From positions 1-37,150 of the forward strand of contig JAQGJP010000089.1 in the NCBI GenBank assembly GCA_028290545.1: DNA of 37,150 nucleotides. The letters are read 5' to 3'. This DNA comes from Rhizobium sp. (GTDB taxonomy: Bacteria; Pseudomonadota; Alphaproteobacteria; Rhizobiales; Rhizobiaceae). The notes beneath the pieces are model-generated. The model was not told the DNA's origin. It ran no database searches and saw nothing but the letters and a program-made list of their open reading frames with translations. A program made the position numbers and the translations under genes. This document shows, one piece after another, positions 1 through 7,492 of this stretch; the first letter of the stretch is position 1, and every line of letters begins with the position of its first letter.

Positions 1-93
1 TAACCTGGGACTTTAAAACATTGAAACCATGTTGAATTCTATCACGACGCGTGGCATTCAACTTATTGGTTTAGGATTGCCTTAAATGCCGAT

Positions 94-108
94 TTAATAA
101 ATCCTTAA
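94..108. promoter_or_regulatory. CtrA-like box (TTAA-N7-TTAA)
   Basis: TTAA at 94-97 and TTAA at 105-108 are separated by exactly 7 bases, which fits the alphaproteobacterial CtrA consensus TTAA-N7-TTAA. The base after the second half is G, not the preferred C. It starts 20 bp upstream of the next box, so the two lie on about the same helix face. Function is inferred from the motif. Confidence 0.5.
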
Positions 109-113
109 GGTCG

Positions 114-129
114 TTAACCATTGATTAAC
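114..129. promoter_or_regulatory. CtrA-like box (TTAA-N7-TTAAC)
   Basis: TTAA at 114-117, seven bases, then TTAAC at 125-129 is a perfect match to the CtrA consensus. Each half continues as TTAACCA. It lies about 138 bp before the flagellin start codon, so CtrA control of this flagellin is plausible. This is a motif match only. Confidence 0.6.
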
Positions 130-266
130 CATGCCGCTTTACATAAAATTAAAGAATAGCAGTCGGTCGTCCAGGGCAAGAGTGACGACCAGGAGCATGA
201 TGCGACACTGCTGTTGCCGGTACGAAGTTCCGGAATGTCCGTAAAACTCTAGGTAGGGCAATTTCA

Positions 267-1229
267 ATGACCAGCATGATGACCAATGCAGCCGCCATGG
301 CAGCGCTGCAAACCCTTCGTGACATCAACGGCAAGATGGAAGAAACGCAGCAGCGCATCTCCTCGGGCTATCGGGTGGAAACTGCATCCGACAATGCTGC
401 GTACTGGTCGATCGCGACGACGATGCGATCCGACAACAAGGCGCTTTCGACTGTACAGGATGCTCTCGGCTTGGGTGCCGCGAAGACCGATACTGCTTAT
501 ACCGGTCTAAACTCCGCGATCGATGTCGTCACCGAGATCAAATCCAAACTGGTGGCCGCACGCGAGCCTGGTGTGGACAAAAACAAAATCAATGAAGAAT
601 TGAAAGAGCTCAAGAATCAGCTGCAGTCGATTGCCGAGTCTGCCTCGTTCTCCGGCGAGAACTGGCTTTACAACGACACAAGCCAGCCGCCCGCGACGGT
701 CGAGATGGTTGGTTCCTTCAATCGCGCCTCGGACGGCACTGTGGCGGTCGAGACACTGGAATTCAATACAGCGACCTCGACGCTCATCGACACCAACAAT
801 GCGGACTCCGGCATTCTGACAGGAACAGTGCTGGTCACGCAGCCATCGGGCACCACGACGGCGACTGCCAACTACTTCCTGCTCGATGCGAGTTCGGGCA
901 CGGCTTCGACCGGCACCGAGATCGAACTTTTCGTGACCACGCCCGACAACAATATCGACGGCATGATCTCCGCCGTGGACAAGATGCTTGGAACGCTCAC
1001 CGACTCTGCCGCGACGCTCGGCTCGATCAACATGCGCATCGACATGCAGAATAACTTCGTCGCGACGCTGATGGACGTGATCGACAAGGGTATCGGCCGA
1101 TTGGTCGATGCTGACATGAATGAAGAATCCACGCGGCTCAAGGCTCTTCAGACGCAGCAGCAGCTTGGCATCCAGTCGTTGTCGATTGCGAATTCCAACG
1201 CTGAGAATATCCTCCAGCTCTTCAAATAA
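267..1229 (+). CDS. Flagellin
   Basis: This is the structural subunit of the flagellar filament, exported through the flagellar type III system and polymerised outside the cell. The 320-aa product has the conserved flagellin N-terminal helices (about residues 1-135, with the typical QQRISSGYRVETASDNAAYW stretch). A short variable centre rich in Thr, Ala and Ser follows (about 140-235). The C-terminal D1/D0 helices run from about 236 to 320 and end in NAENILQLFK. Its length is typical of rhizobial complex-filament flagellins. The ATG at 267 follows an AGGTAGGG purine stretch. In Sinorhizobium the block upstream of motB holds several tandem flagellin genes, so this may be the last of a series that begins outside the window. 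I cannot assign a specific fla letter. CtrA-like boxes lie upstream and structured hairpins lie downstream. Confidence 0.97.
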   Translation: MTSMMTNAAAMAALQTLRDINGKMEETQQRISSGYRVETASDNAAYWSIATTMRSDNKALSTVQDALGLGAAKTDTAYTGLNSAIDVVTEIKSKLVAAREPGVDKNKINEELKELKNQLQSIAESASFSGENWLYNDTSQPPATVEMVGSFNRASDGTVAVETLEFNTATSTLIDTNNADSGILTGTVLVTQPSGTTTATANYFLLDASSGTASTGTEIELFVTTPDNNIDGMISAVDKMLGTLTDSAATLGSINMRIDMQNNFVATLMDVIDKGIGRLVDADMNEESTRLKALQTQQQLGIQSLSIANSNAENILQLFK

Positions 1230-1239
1230 GAGCGATAGA

Positions 1240-1289
1240 CGCAAAGTCAGCCGGGTAGATGATATACCCAACATAGACTGACGTTTGCG
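1240..1289 (+). other. Two-tier hairpin after the flagellin stop
   Basis: CGCAAA-GTCAG (1240-1250) pairs with CTGAC-G-TTTGCG (1278-1289) with a single bulged G at 1283. Inside, GGGTA (1253-1257) pairs with TACCC (1265-1269). The structure begins 11 bases after the flagellin stop and lacks a T run, so it is more like an mRNA 3' stabilising structure than an intrinsic terminator. That role is inferred. Confidence 0.5.
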
Positions 1290-1396
1290 CTGTTCGGTTG
1301 TATATGCTGCTCCGTTGGAGCGGCATGCAGCCAAGATGTATATCCGAAAAAGAACTTTCTTCCTCCGCGCTGCGGTCATCGGCGCGGCTTTGGAAA

Positions 1397-1430
1397 GTTG
1401 GGCCGCGTTATTGCCCTGACGCGGCCCAAC
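1397..1430 (+). terminator. Strong 12-bp hairpin, possible flagellin terminator
   Basis: GTTGGGCCGCGT (1397-1408) is perfectly complementary to ACGCGGCCCAAC (1419-1430), with a 10-base loop. A clear T tract is missing (GCATTCATTC follows), so termination efficiency is uncertain. It separates the flagellin from the motility operon. Confidence 0.5.
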
Positions 1431-1537
1431 GCATTCATTCTCGCACAAGATTGGGCAACTAACTTTTGGCACATGCGGCGACATTCCCGATTTCGGTCGA
1501 TGCGCTATCAGTTCTCTCAAATCTCGGCGGCTTTGCA

Positions 1538-2185
1538 ATGAATGCCATGTTGACCAAGTATCTCAAGGATTTCAGCGCTCCTCAGCCCGCCGGGCCGGTC
1601 GGCAGTGATTTTCTCAACAGCCTTCCCGGTGCTCCGCTTGCCGATTTGAACTTTGCAGTGGAGCCAGAACCGCAGGTGGACATCGAAGCCGAGCGGCAGG
1701 AGGCCCACGAGCAAGGCTATCGCGAAGCTGCGGAACTCTATGAAGGCAGGCACGCCGAAGAGATCGAAACTCTGAGGGAGATGCATGCGCTGCAACTCCG
1801 CGAACTGGCGGATACGCATGAAAGCGAAACCATCTGGATGATCCATACGCGCTTCCATGAAATGACACTGGCCATTTCCCAAACGATCGCAGAGCAGACC
1901 CTGCAGGTGCTTCTGCCGGTCTTCGAAGAGGAGTTCTGCCGGCGTTCGATTGCTCATCTCGCGGAACTGGTGCGCACGGCTCTATCCGAAGCGGAGGTCG
2001 CGACAGTCGTGATTCGCGGGCCCGAGCGGCTTTACATTCGCTTGAAGCCGCTGCTGGAAATGGATGGTGTCCAGACCCGTTTCATCGAGAGCATCTCGCC
2101 GGATATTTCCGTGGAAATCAATGACGCCGTTCTCGTGACGCGATTGGCGTCATGGACCCAGGCGCTTTCCGAGGTGACCGGATGA
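1538..2185 (+). CDS. FliH-like flagellar export accessory protein (tentative)
   Basis: This is a 215-aa protein with no signal peptide or membrane segment. Residues about 45-110 are charged and probably coiled-coil (rich in E, R, A and Q). The C-terminal part (about 110-215) looks like the FliH/HrpE family: an AISQTIAEQTL helix, a VVIRGPERL stretch resembling the conserved VNP-D segment, and a closing SVEINDAVLVTRLASWTQAL stretch. FliH holds the FliI export ATPase at the base of the flagellum. The gene overlaps motB by 4 bases (ATGA at 2182-2185), so the two are probably translationally coupled. The start is ambiguous: an in-frame TTG at 1466 would add 24 residues. I prefer ATG 1538 because it has a GGCGG upstream and the extra residues look like untranslated sequence. 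The family call is inference from pattern and context. Confidence 0.6.
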   Translation: MNAMLTKYLKDFSAPQPAGPVGSDFLNSLPGAPLADLNFAVEPEPQVDIEAERQEAHEQGYREAAELYEGRHAEEIETLREMHALQLRELADTHESETIWMIHTRFHEMTLAISQTIAEQTLQVLLPVFEEEFCRRSIAHLAELVRTALSEAEVATVVIRGPERLYIRLKPLLEMDGVQTRFIESISPDISVEINDAVLVTRLASWTQALSEVTG

Positions 2186-3543
2186 GCGAAGCAGAGAGCC
2201 ATCATCACGGCAAAAATGAAATCATTATCATCAAGCGCCACGGCGGCAACCATGAGGGCGCGCATGGCGGCCAGTGGAAGATCGCTTATGCCGACTTCAT
2301 GACCGCCATGATGGCATTCTTCCTGATCATGTGGCTGGTCAATGCGGCAAATGAGAAAACCAAAGCCGCTGTCGCGAACTATTTCAACCCGATCAAGCTT
2401 TCCGATCCGCTGCCCGCCGAAAAGGGCTTGAAAAAGCCGGCGAAGGATGCCGAGGGCGAGAATGAACAGGAGAAGTCCAAGACCGAGGGAAAGGAGACGT
2501 CTCCCGGCCAGCAGGCCTCCCAAGGCGAGGATCAGAAAACGACGGCCGGTGAGGAAGTGAAATATTCCGACGCCGATTATTTTGAAAATCCCTATGCCGT
2601 GATCGCCGAGATTTCCCAGGAAGCCGACGACAAGGCCAACGTCAGCACCAAGGGCGAGGGCGGCGAAGACAACGCTGGACCCGGCACCGGTGCTGACGGC
2701 GGCAAAGCCTATCGCGATCCGTTCGATCCGGATTTCTGGACGCAACAGGTCGAGGTTTCCCGGACGTCCGCAGCCGATCCGTCCGACAAGCCGGCGGAAA
2801 TCTCCGGGCTCCCTGGCGACGGAGCCATCGAGAATGGCCAGAACACCGATTCCGCCTTCACCGGCCAGGCCGACAAGGGCGACCAGAACAGCGGAGAATT
2901 GAAATCCGGCGATCTCAAGGCCGGCGAGGGCCTGACCGACAAGGATGGCCTGAGCGACGCCGACAAGGCCGGAAAGTCCACGAAGGACAAGAACGGCAAG
3001 GCCGACAAGGACAAGGCAGGCAAGACGGACAAGGACAAGAACGGTCAGACTGCCGCCGATCAGAAGCTCGCTGCTGCGACGAAACTCGCGAAAGACCTGA
3101 ATTCCGAGTTGCAGAAGGAACTCAAGGGCAGAATTGGCTATCTCGCCGAAGGCCTGGTCGTGACACCGGCCGAGGGCGGCGTGCTGATCAGCATCACCGA
3201 TCAGACCAAGACGCCGATGTTCCGTGTGGGCTCCGCCATTCCGACAAAGGAAACCATCGTGGCGATGGAAGAGATCGGCAAGCTGCTCAAGAGCCGCAAG
3301 GGACAGATCGCCATCCGCGGCCATACCGATGCCCGACCCTACAAGACCAAGGGCTATGACAACTGGCGGCTTTCCGCCGATCGTGCTCAAAGCGCTTATT
3401 TCATGTTGAAGGTCGGTGGCGTTGCTGAGGATCGCGTTTCCCAGATTTCGGGCTTTGCGGATCACCGGCTATTGCTGCCCAAAACACCGCTCGATGCCAG
3501 AAACCGCCGGATCGAGATCCTGTTACAGGCAGACGAGGGCTGA
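2182..3543 (+). CDS. motB: Flagellar motor stator protein MotB
   Basis: This is the stator subunit that anchors the proton channel to peptidoglycan. The 453-aa product starts at the ATG overlapping the upstream stop. A His-rich cytoplasmic N-terminus leads into one transmembrane helix (about residues 40-57) preceded by YADFMTAMMAF, where D38 is the expected proton-carrying aspartate. The C-terminal OmpA-like domain (about 345-450) shows RGHTDARP and LSADRAQSAYF, typical of peptidoglycan binding. Between them is an unusually long hydrophilic linker (about 75-300) rich in K, D, E, G and Q, with KDK-type repeats near 255-290. E. coli MotB is about 308 aa. The TTG/ATG positions upstream of 2182 would extend into the previous gene and are not needed. 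MotC, encoded next, is known in Sinorhizobium as its periplasmic partner. Confidence 0.96.
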   Translation: MSEAESHHHGKNEIIIIKRHGGNHEGAHGGQWKIAYADFMTAMMAFFLIMWLVNAANEKTKAAVANYFNPIKLSDPLPAEKGLKKPAKDAEGENEQEKSKTEGKETSPGQQASQGEDQKTTAGEEVKYSDADYFENPYAVIAEISQEADDKANVSTKGEGGEDNAGPGTGADGGKAYRDPFDPDFWTQQVEVSRTSAADPSDKPAEISGLPGDGAIENGQNTDSAFTGQADKGDQNSGELKSGDLKAGEGLTDKDGLSDADKAGKSTKDKNGKADKDKAGKTDKDKNGQTAADQKLAAATKLAKDLNSELQKELKGRIGYLAEGLVVTPAEGGVLISITDQTKTPMFRVGSAIPTKETIVAMEEIGKLLKSRKGQIAIRGHTDARPYKTKGYDNWRLSADRAQSAYFMLKVGGVAEDRVSQISGFADHRLLLPKTPLDARNRRIEILLQADEG

Positions 3544-3545
3544 AA

Positions 3546-4853
3546 ATGCGGTGCGTCGCCCGGTTTTGCATGGTTCTGGCCCTGAGCGTTTCAATCGCGC
3601 CTGCTGGCCGGGCTGCGGAGGTAAGCGGCGATCCCGTGCCGCCCTACAAGATGGTGCGGACCCTGCAGAACATTCAGGACTCGGTGATCGCGGGAAATCT
3701 CGACGATGTCGAGATGCAGCGGTATCTTCTGGATGAAATCGACAAGCGTCTGCGATCGGCCGATTCGAGCATCTTCGACGACACGCGAAATGTCGATGCG
3801 GCGTTGATCTATGCCATGAGCGGCGGCAATCCCACCACGCTGGATCTGCTTGCCGATCGCGATGTTGCCGGCAATTTCGACAATCGAATCACCAGTATCC
3901 TGCGGCGCTATTTAAATGGGCGAGGTGGCACGACTTTGATGCAACTCAAGGAAGTCGTGCCCGAATATCGCAATACTCCGATCGGGCCGTATCTCGAACT
4001 GATCGGCGCCAATGCGCTGATGGAGAAGGATCCGGTGACCGCTCTCAGGTTCTTCGACTGGGCACGCCTGGAGTCGCCGGGATCGATCGTGGAGGAGGCC
4101 GCGCTCCGTCGTTCCCTCAGCCTGACTTCGCGCAGAGGCGATACAGCAAAGGCTCTGCCATATGCCCGCCGCTACGCCCGCCGCTTCATGAACTCTCCCT
4201 ACGCGTCGCAGTTTGCGGATATTTTCGTTTCTCTCGCAATGGATCATCAGAAGGCCCTGCCACCGGAAGAGATCACCGCGGTGCTTTCGCTTGTCGAGCG
4301 CAGGCGCCAGCGGGAAATTTATCTCAGGCTCGCTCGACGGTCGGCCATAAGCGGGGACAAGAAGCTTGCGGACTTTGCAGCGAACGAAGCGCGGCGCCTA
4401 TCGGAAAAAGGCGATACATCGCAACTGGCGCTCGCCGAACTCTACTCCGGTCTCGTCAATATCCCGACGGACGGCGTTGACGACGTGCTTGATCGAATTT
4501 CGACGATTCCTGATCAGGAACTGTCGCCGAAGGACCGCTTCCTGAGACAGGCCGCGGAGATTGTCGCCCAGGAGGTTGTCGGGCCTCCAAGTGAAGAAAG
4601 CTTGACGCAAGTCAAGCTCGATATGGTCAACAAAGAGTACAGGGACAGTATGTCCGGATCTGAAGTGAATTCGGCAAATACAACTCCCGCGACCAAAGAC
4701 GCTCCCAAAGGTTATGATAACCAGAACAACGGGAAGGCGGACACTCGCAAACAGGCACTGGATGTCAGGATCGGCGAAGTGAAAAATTTTGTCGGTCTCG
4801 GCCGATCCAAGCTCAACGATATCGACGCATTGCTCTCCGCTGAAAGCCCTTGA
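3546..4853 (+). CDS. motC: Periplasmic motility protein MotC
   Basis: This is a 435-aa exported protein. Residues 1-25 form a signal peptide (MRCVARF, a hydrophobic core, then an A-R-A-A type cleavage site). The mature part is largely helical and continues to a hydrophilic tail of about 60 residues rich in N, T and K. In Sinorhizobium meliloti, MotC is a periplasmic protein needed for rotation that acts with MotB; it is restricted to Rhizobiales-type bacteria. It starts 2 bases after the motB stop, and the next gene starts directly after its own stop, so the block is an operon. Assignment rests on position between motB and fliK/motD, the signal peptide and the family-like length. Confidence 0.9.
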   Translation: MRCVARFCMVLALSVSIAPAGRAAEVSGDPVPPYKMVRTLQNIQDSVIAGNLDDVEMQRYLLDEIDKRLRSADSSIFDDTRNVDAALIYAMSGGNPTTLDLLADRDVAGNFDNRITSILRRYLNGRGGTTLMQLKEVVPEYRNTPIGPYLELIGANALMEKDPVTALRFFDWARLESPGSIVEEAALRRSLSLTSRRGDTAKALPYARRYARRFMNSPYASQFADIFVSLAMDHQKALPPEEITAVLSLVERRRQREIYLRLARRSAISGDKKLADFAANEARRLSEKGDTSQLALAELYSGLVNIPTDGVDDVLDRISTIPDQELSPKDRFLRQAAEIVAQEVVGPPSEESLTQVKLDMVNKEYRDSMSGSEVNSANTTPATKDAPKGYDNQNNGKADTRKQALDVRIGEVKNFVGLGRSKLNDIDALLSAESP

Positions 4854-4855
4854 CA

Positions 4856-6814
4856 ATGATTGACCAATCCACAATCGGCCTTCCTGCTGTCCACCCGTCG
4901 CATTCGGGCGGCAAGCGTGACAAATCCGGGGCCTCGCTGGATCAGGGCAAGACGGCAAAGAGCTTCGGCGACCTCGTCGAGCAAGCCGTCAAGAAGAATT
5001 CCAGAAAGACCGAAGCCGACCTCCCGGCTGTGGACATGCCCGAGGCGGTGGAGCAAACGCAAGGCGCGGACAAGACGTCCGCTGTCGACAAAACTTCGAT
5101 GTTGGACGAAGTCGCTATCGACGCCGGGAACTTCACGGACGATAGCGAAGACCTGCTCTTCGGCGATCGACATGAGGGCGATGTTGAGACCGGAAAAGAT
5201 TCCGAAGTCAGCAATGATCATAGAGCTGAGAATCAACGTAAAACGGGCAATGAGATCAAGGCGGGGACCGAGCTGGAAACCGGCAACGAGTCTGAGGCTG
5301 GCAACCCGCCCAGAACGCGCACCGAAGCCAGGATTGGATACGAACCCGGGATTGCAAGCGGATCCAAGGCTGCAAGCGAACCCAAGGCCGTAAGCGAACC
5401 CAATGCCGTAAGCGAAATCGAAGTCGCAATCGAACCCAAGATTGCAATCGAACCCAAGGCGGGTAACGAGCCCAAGACCGGGAAAGTCCCCAGCAGTTTG
5501 AACGATCTCATGATCGGCACCAGTCTCCGGGACGAACAGAATATCGAAACAGCGACGACGAATGACGCCATCGAGAACGACGCTGCCCCGCAAACTGGTA
5601 TCGACGCCGAAGTGCCGCCCACGGAAGGCCGTGTTCGTCTTTCGGCCGGATTTCAGCATCTGATGAGGACCAGTGCCGAGGGTGGCGTTCTCCGCTCGGT
5701 CGACAGCCGCGTTTCTCCTGCAAGGGGCGAGAAACCGGAGACCGGGAAAGACCATGTCGCGGGCAAGGATACGTTGCCTGCCGTCGCGGAGACGAAAGCC
5801 AAGACCCCGGCGGAGGAACTGCGGGCCTTGCTGGGCCTGGCGCCGGAAGAGGCAGAAGAGACCGAAGAGCCAGTCGAACATGCTGCTGACAAATCCACCG
5901 CCAAAACACCCGGCGGCAACGACGATCAGCTCATCGATTCCAAGCCTGCCAAGCAGGAGCAGGCCATTGATGCCACGACGCAGGCCGTCGGCAAGGACGC
6001 CGCGGAAGCGCTGCAGTCCACTGTCGTCCAACATGCCGCTTTCAACGCAGTGCCACACAAGGCAGTCTCCGCTGAAACGGATTTCGACGACAAGAGGAAC
6101 CAGCCGGAAATCAACGTCGAGAAGATCCGGGTCACGTCCAGCGATGGCAGGGCTCGCCCCGTCGATATCGAACTCGCGAAGAGCAAGACCGACGATAGCA
6201 CTGAGCCGTCAGCAGGCGGCAAGACGGATTTCGTGACCGTGCTCGAATCCCGCCGGTACCTCGGCTTCACCAATGACAGCAATGCGGGCGCACTGACCAA
6301 CGCGATCAAATCGGATGCATCCTGGGCTCAGGTTATCCAGAGCGTCAACAACGGCAGTCACCACACGGCAACCGAGGTGAATACGCTTAAGCTCCAGATG
6401 AATCCCGACCACCTCGGGACCATCACTGCACAGTTGCGTCTGAAGGGCGAAGAGCTGTCGGTTGAGGTGAGGGTCGAGACGGTCGAAGCCTATCGGCAAT
6501 TGTCCAACGATCAGGATGGCATCCTGAAAGCGTTGAGAGATCAGGGCTTTACGATCGACCAGGTGTCGGTCCAGCTCAGCCCGTCCGCACGGTCGGACAG
6601 CAGCCAGAACGGCACCAGCCAGAACAATGGCAATCAGCAGGGTACCGGCCAGAGCCCTCAGGAGGGCCAGGGCGACAACGCTCGCCAGCGCGACGACGGT
6701 GCGCGCCGCAACAGTGGTAACCAGAACAATTGGATGGGCAATGACCGTACGTCATCTTTCAGTGATTCTGGCGGCGGCGCTGACGATACCGGCACTGGCA
6801 ATCTCTATCTCTGA
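4856..6814 (+). CDS. fliK: Flagellar hook-length control protein FliK (MotD)
   Basis: This 652-aa soluble, highly polar protein controls hook length and the switch of export specificity. It was first named MotD in rhizobia and later reassigned as FliK. The long N-terminal region is low-complexity and contains a run of 14 hexapeptides (5240-5491). The C-terminal domain (about residues 490-585) has the Flg_hook signature LKLQMNPDHLGTITAQLRLK followed by a helix-strand unit ending in DQVSVQLSPS. A Q/N/S/G-rich tail closes the protein. A TTG at 4850 overlaps the motC stop, but ATG 4856 has the purine stretch GAAAG 9 bases upstream and is preferred. Its 3' end overlaps the next gene by 74 bases. 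Confidence 0.9.
   Translation: MIDQSTIGLPAVHPSHSGGKRDKSGASLDQGKTAKSFGDLVEQAVKKNSRKTEADLPAVDMPEAVEQTQGADKTSAVDKTSMLDEVAIDAGNFTDDSEDLLFGDRHEGDVETGKDSEVSNDHRAENQRKTGNEIKAGTELETGNESEAGNPPRTRTEARIGYEPGIASGSKAASEPKAVSEPNAVSEIEVAIEPKIAIEPKAGNEPKTGKVPSSLNDLMIGTSLRDEQNIETATTNDAIENDAAPQTGIDAEVPPTEGRVRLSAGFQHLMRTSAEGGVLRSVDSRVSPARGEKPETGKDHVAGKDTLPAVAETKAKTPAEELRALLGLAPEEAEETEEPVEHAADKSTAKTPGGNDDQLIDSKPAKQEQAIDATTQAVGKDAAEALQSTVVQHAAFNAVPHKAVSAETDFDDKRNQPEINVEKIRVTSSDGRARPVDIELAKSKTDDSTEPSAGGKTDFVTVLESRRYLGFTNDSNAGALTNAIKSDASWAQVIQSVNNGSHHTATEVNTLKLQMNPDHLGTITAQLRLKGEELSVEVRVETVEAYRQLSNDQDGILKALRDQGFTIDQVSVQLSPSARSDSSQNGTSQNNGNQQGTGQSPQEGQGDNARQRDDGARRNSGNQNNWMGNDRTSSFSDSGGGADDTGTGNLYL
5240..5491 (+). 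repeat. 18-bp tandem repeats in fliK (14 hexapeptides)
   Basis: Fourteen consecutive 18-base units encode degenerate six-residue repeats, for example KAGTEL, ETGNES, KAASEP, KAVSEP, NAVSEI, KIAIEP and KAGNEP. The central copies are most alike at DNA level (GAACCC followed by AAGGCC or AATGCC and GTAAGC). The array sits in the disordered N-terminal half of FliK and keeps the reading frame whatever the copy number. Confidence 0.85.
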
Positions 6815-7316
6815 CGCGTCGGCTTCGACCGGCGTTTGCGAGCGCGAGATCTCGGCTGCTGCCCTCAAGTACAAGATTCCCGAGGGCATCCTTTATTCAG
6901 TGGGACTGACCGAAACCGGTCGCAAAGGTTCTCTCCAACCCTGGTCGTTGAACGTCGAAGGCAAGGCCTACTTTGCACGTTCGCCTGCTGAAGCGGTGGA
7001 GACTTTCGATCTGGCTGAGAGGCAGGGGGCAAAGCTGATCGATCTCGGCTGCATGCAGATTAACCATCACTATCATGGTGAGCACTTTAGGGGTGTTGCC
7101 GAAATGCTAGAGCCTCGAAAAAATGTCGAATATGCCGCCAAGTTCCTCGCACAGCTCCACGCGAAGCATGTTACATGGACTATGGCGGTTGCCCGATATC
7201 ATGCCGGGCCGAATAACAATCCTGCCCAGAAACAGTATGTATGCCGGGTTATTTCCAACCTGGTCGCGACAGGCTATGGCAAGTGGACGCCAGAAGCATA
7301 CGCATTCTGCAATTAA
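6741..7316 (+). CDS. Exported lytic transglycosylase (SLT family)
   Basis: This is a 191-aa periplasmic enzyme expected to cleave the glycan strands of peptidoglycan, probably making room for the flagellar rod. Residues 1-28 form a signal peptide (MTVRH, hydrophobic core, S-A-S-A). The SLT domain shows GILYSVGLTETG with E58 as the likely catalytic glutamate, then DLGCMQINHHYH and AVARYHAGPNN. The start ATG at 6741 lies inside the end of fliK and has a GGATGGG stretch just upstream. A longer reading from 6627 would bury the signal peptide and is rejected. It matches orf38 at this place in the Sinorhizobium motility operon. Known relatives such as SltF of Rhodobacter act with a FlgJ that lacks its own muramidase domain. 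Confidence 0.88.
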   Translation: MTVRHLSVILAAALTIPALAISISDASASTGVCEREISAAALKYKIPEGILYSVGLTETGRKGSLQPWSLNVEGKAYFARSPAEAVETFDLAERQGAKLIDLGCMQINHHYHGEHFRGVAEMLEPRKNVEYAAKFLAQLHAKHVTWTMAVARYHAGPNNNPAQKQYVCRVISNLVATGYGKWTPEAYAFCN

Positions 7317-7405
7317 AAATAGAGACAAAATCCTGCGGACACGCCAATTTTATTGTGGCGAGAATGAGGATGTTTGATCTAAGTCAATAGGCATATTTTA
7401 GCCTA

Positions 7406-7421
7406 TTAACCATGTGTTAAC
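7406..7421. promoter_or_regulatory. CtrA-like box (TTAA-N7-TTAAC) before ftcR
   Basis: TTAA 7406-7409, seven bases, TTAAC 7417-7421 is a perfect match to the CtrA consensus including the trailing C. The first half reads TTAACCAT. It lies 177 bp upstream of the ftcR/rem start, in a 281-bp non-coding gap that must hold that gene's promoter. Confidence 0.6.
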
Positions 7422-7492
7422 TTTTGCCTTATCAAATTAGTGCCGTCACCGACCATGGACCACAACATATAGGTCAAATCGGGCCCTAATCC

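Larger units (their letters stand above)
1..266. other. Flagellin upstream intergenic region
   Basis: No coding region was found. The stretch is AT-rich compared with its surroundings. It holds a 7-bp inverted repeat (GTTGAAT at 31-37, ATTCAAC at 56-62), which could belong to the 3' end of whatever lies upstream. It also holds two CtrA-like boxes (listed separately) and a possible leader hairpin, GGTCGT at 165-170 pairing with ACGACC at 185-190. A purine-rich stretch at 251-258 (AGGTAGGG) serves as ribosome binding site for the flagellin. Confidence 0.6.
1230..1537. other. Flagellin 3' untranslated region and spacer
   Basis: These 308 bases hold no convincing gene. They contain a bulged two-tier hairpin at 1240-1289 and a 12-bp perfect hairpin at 1397-1430. 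The next gene could in principle be read from a TTG at 1466, but the ATG at 1538 is preferred. Confidence 0.6.

Noticed and set aside
82..97. Possible sigma-28 type promoter around GCCGATTT upstream of the flagellin
   Set aside because: The required TAAA at the right distance is absent, and Sinorhizobium flagellar control relies on Rem, not on a FliA-type sigma factor.
1466..1537. In-frame extension of the FliH-like protein from a TTG
   Set aside because: The added residues look non-coding and a better ATG lies at 1538 with a GGCGG upstream.
2032..3465. Long antisense reading frame over motB
   Set aside because: It mirrors the codon bias of motB, is low-complexity and lacks a ribosome binding site or known domain.
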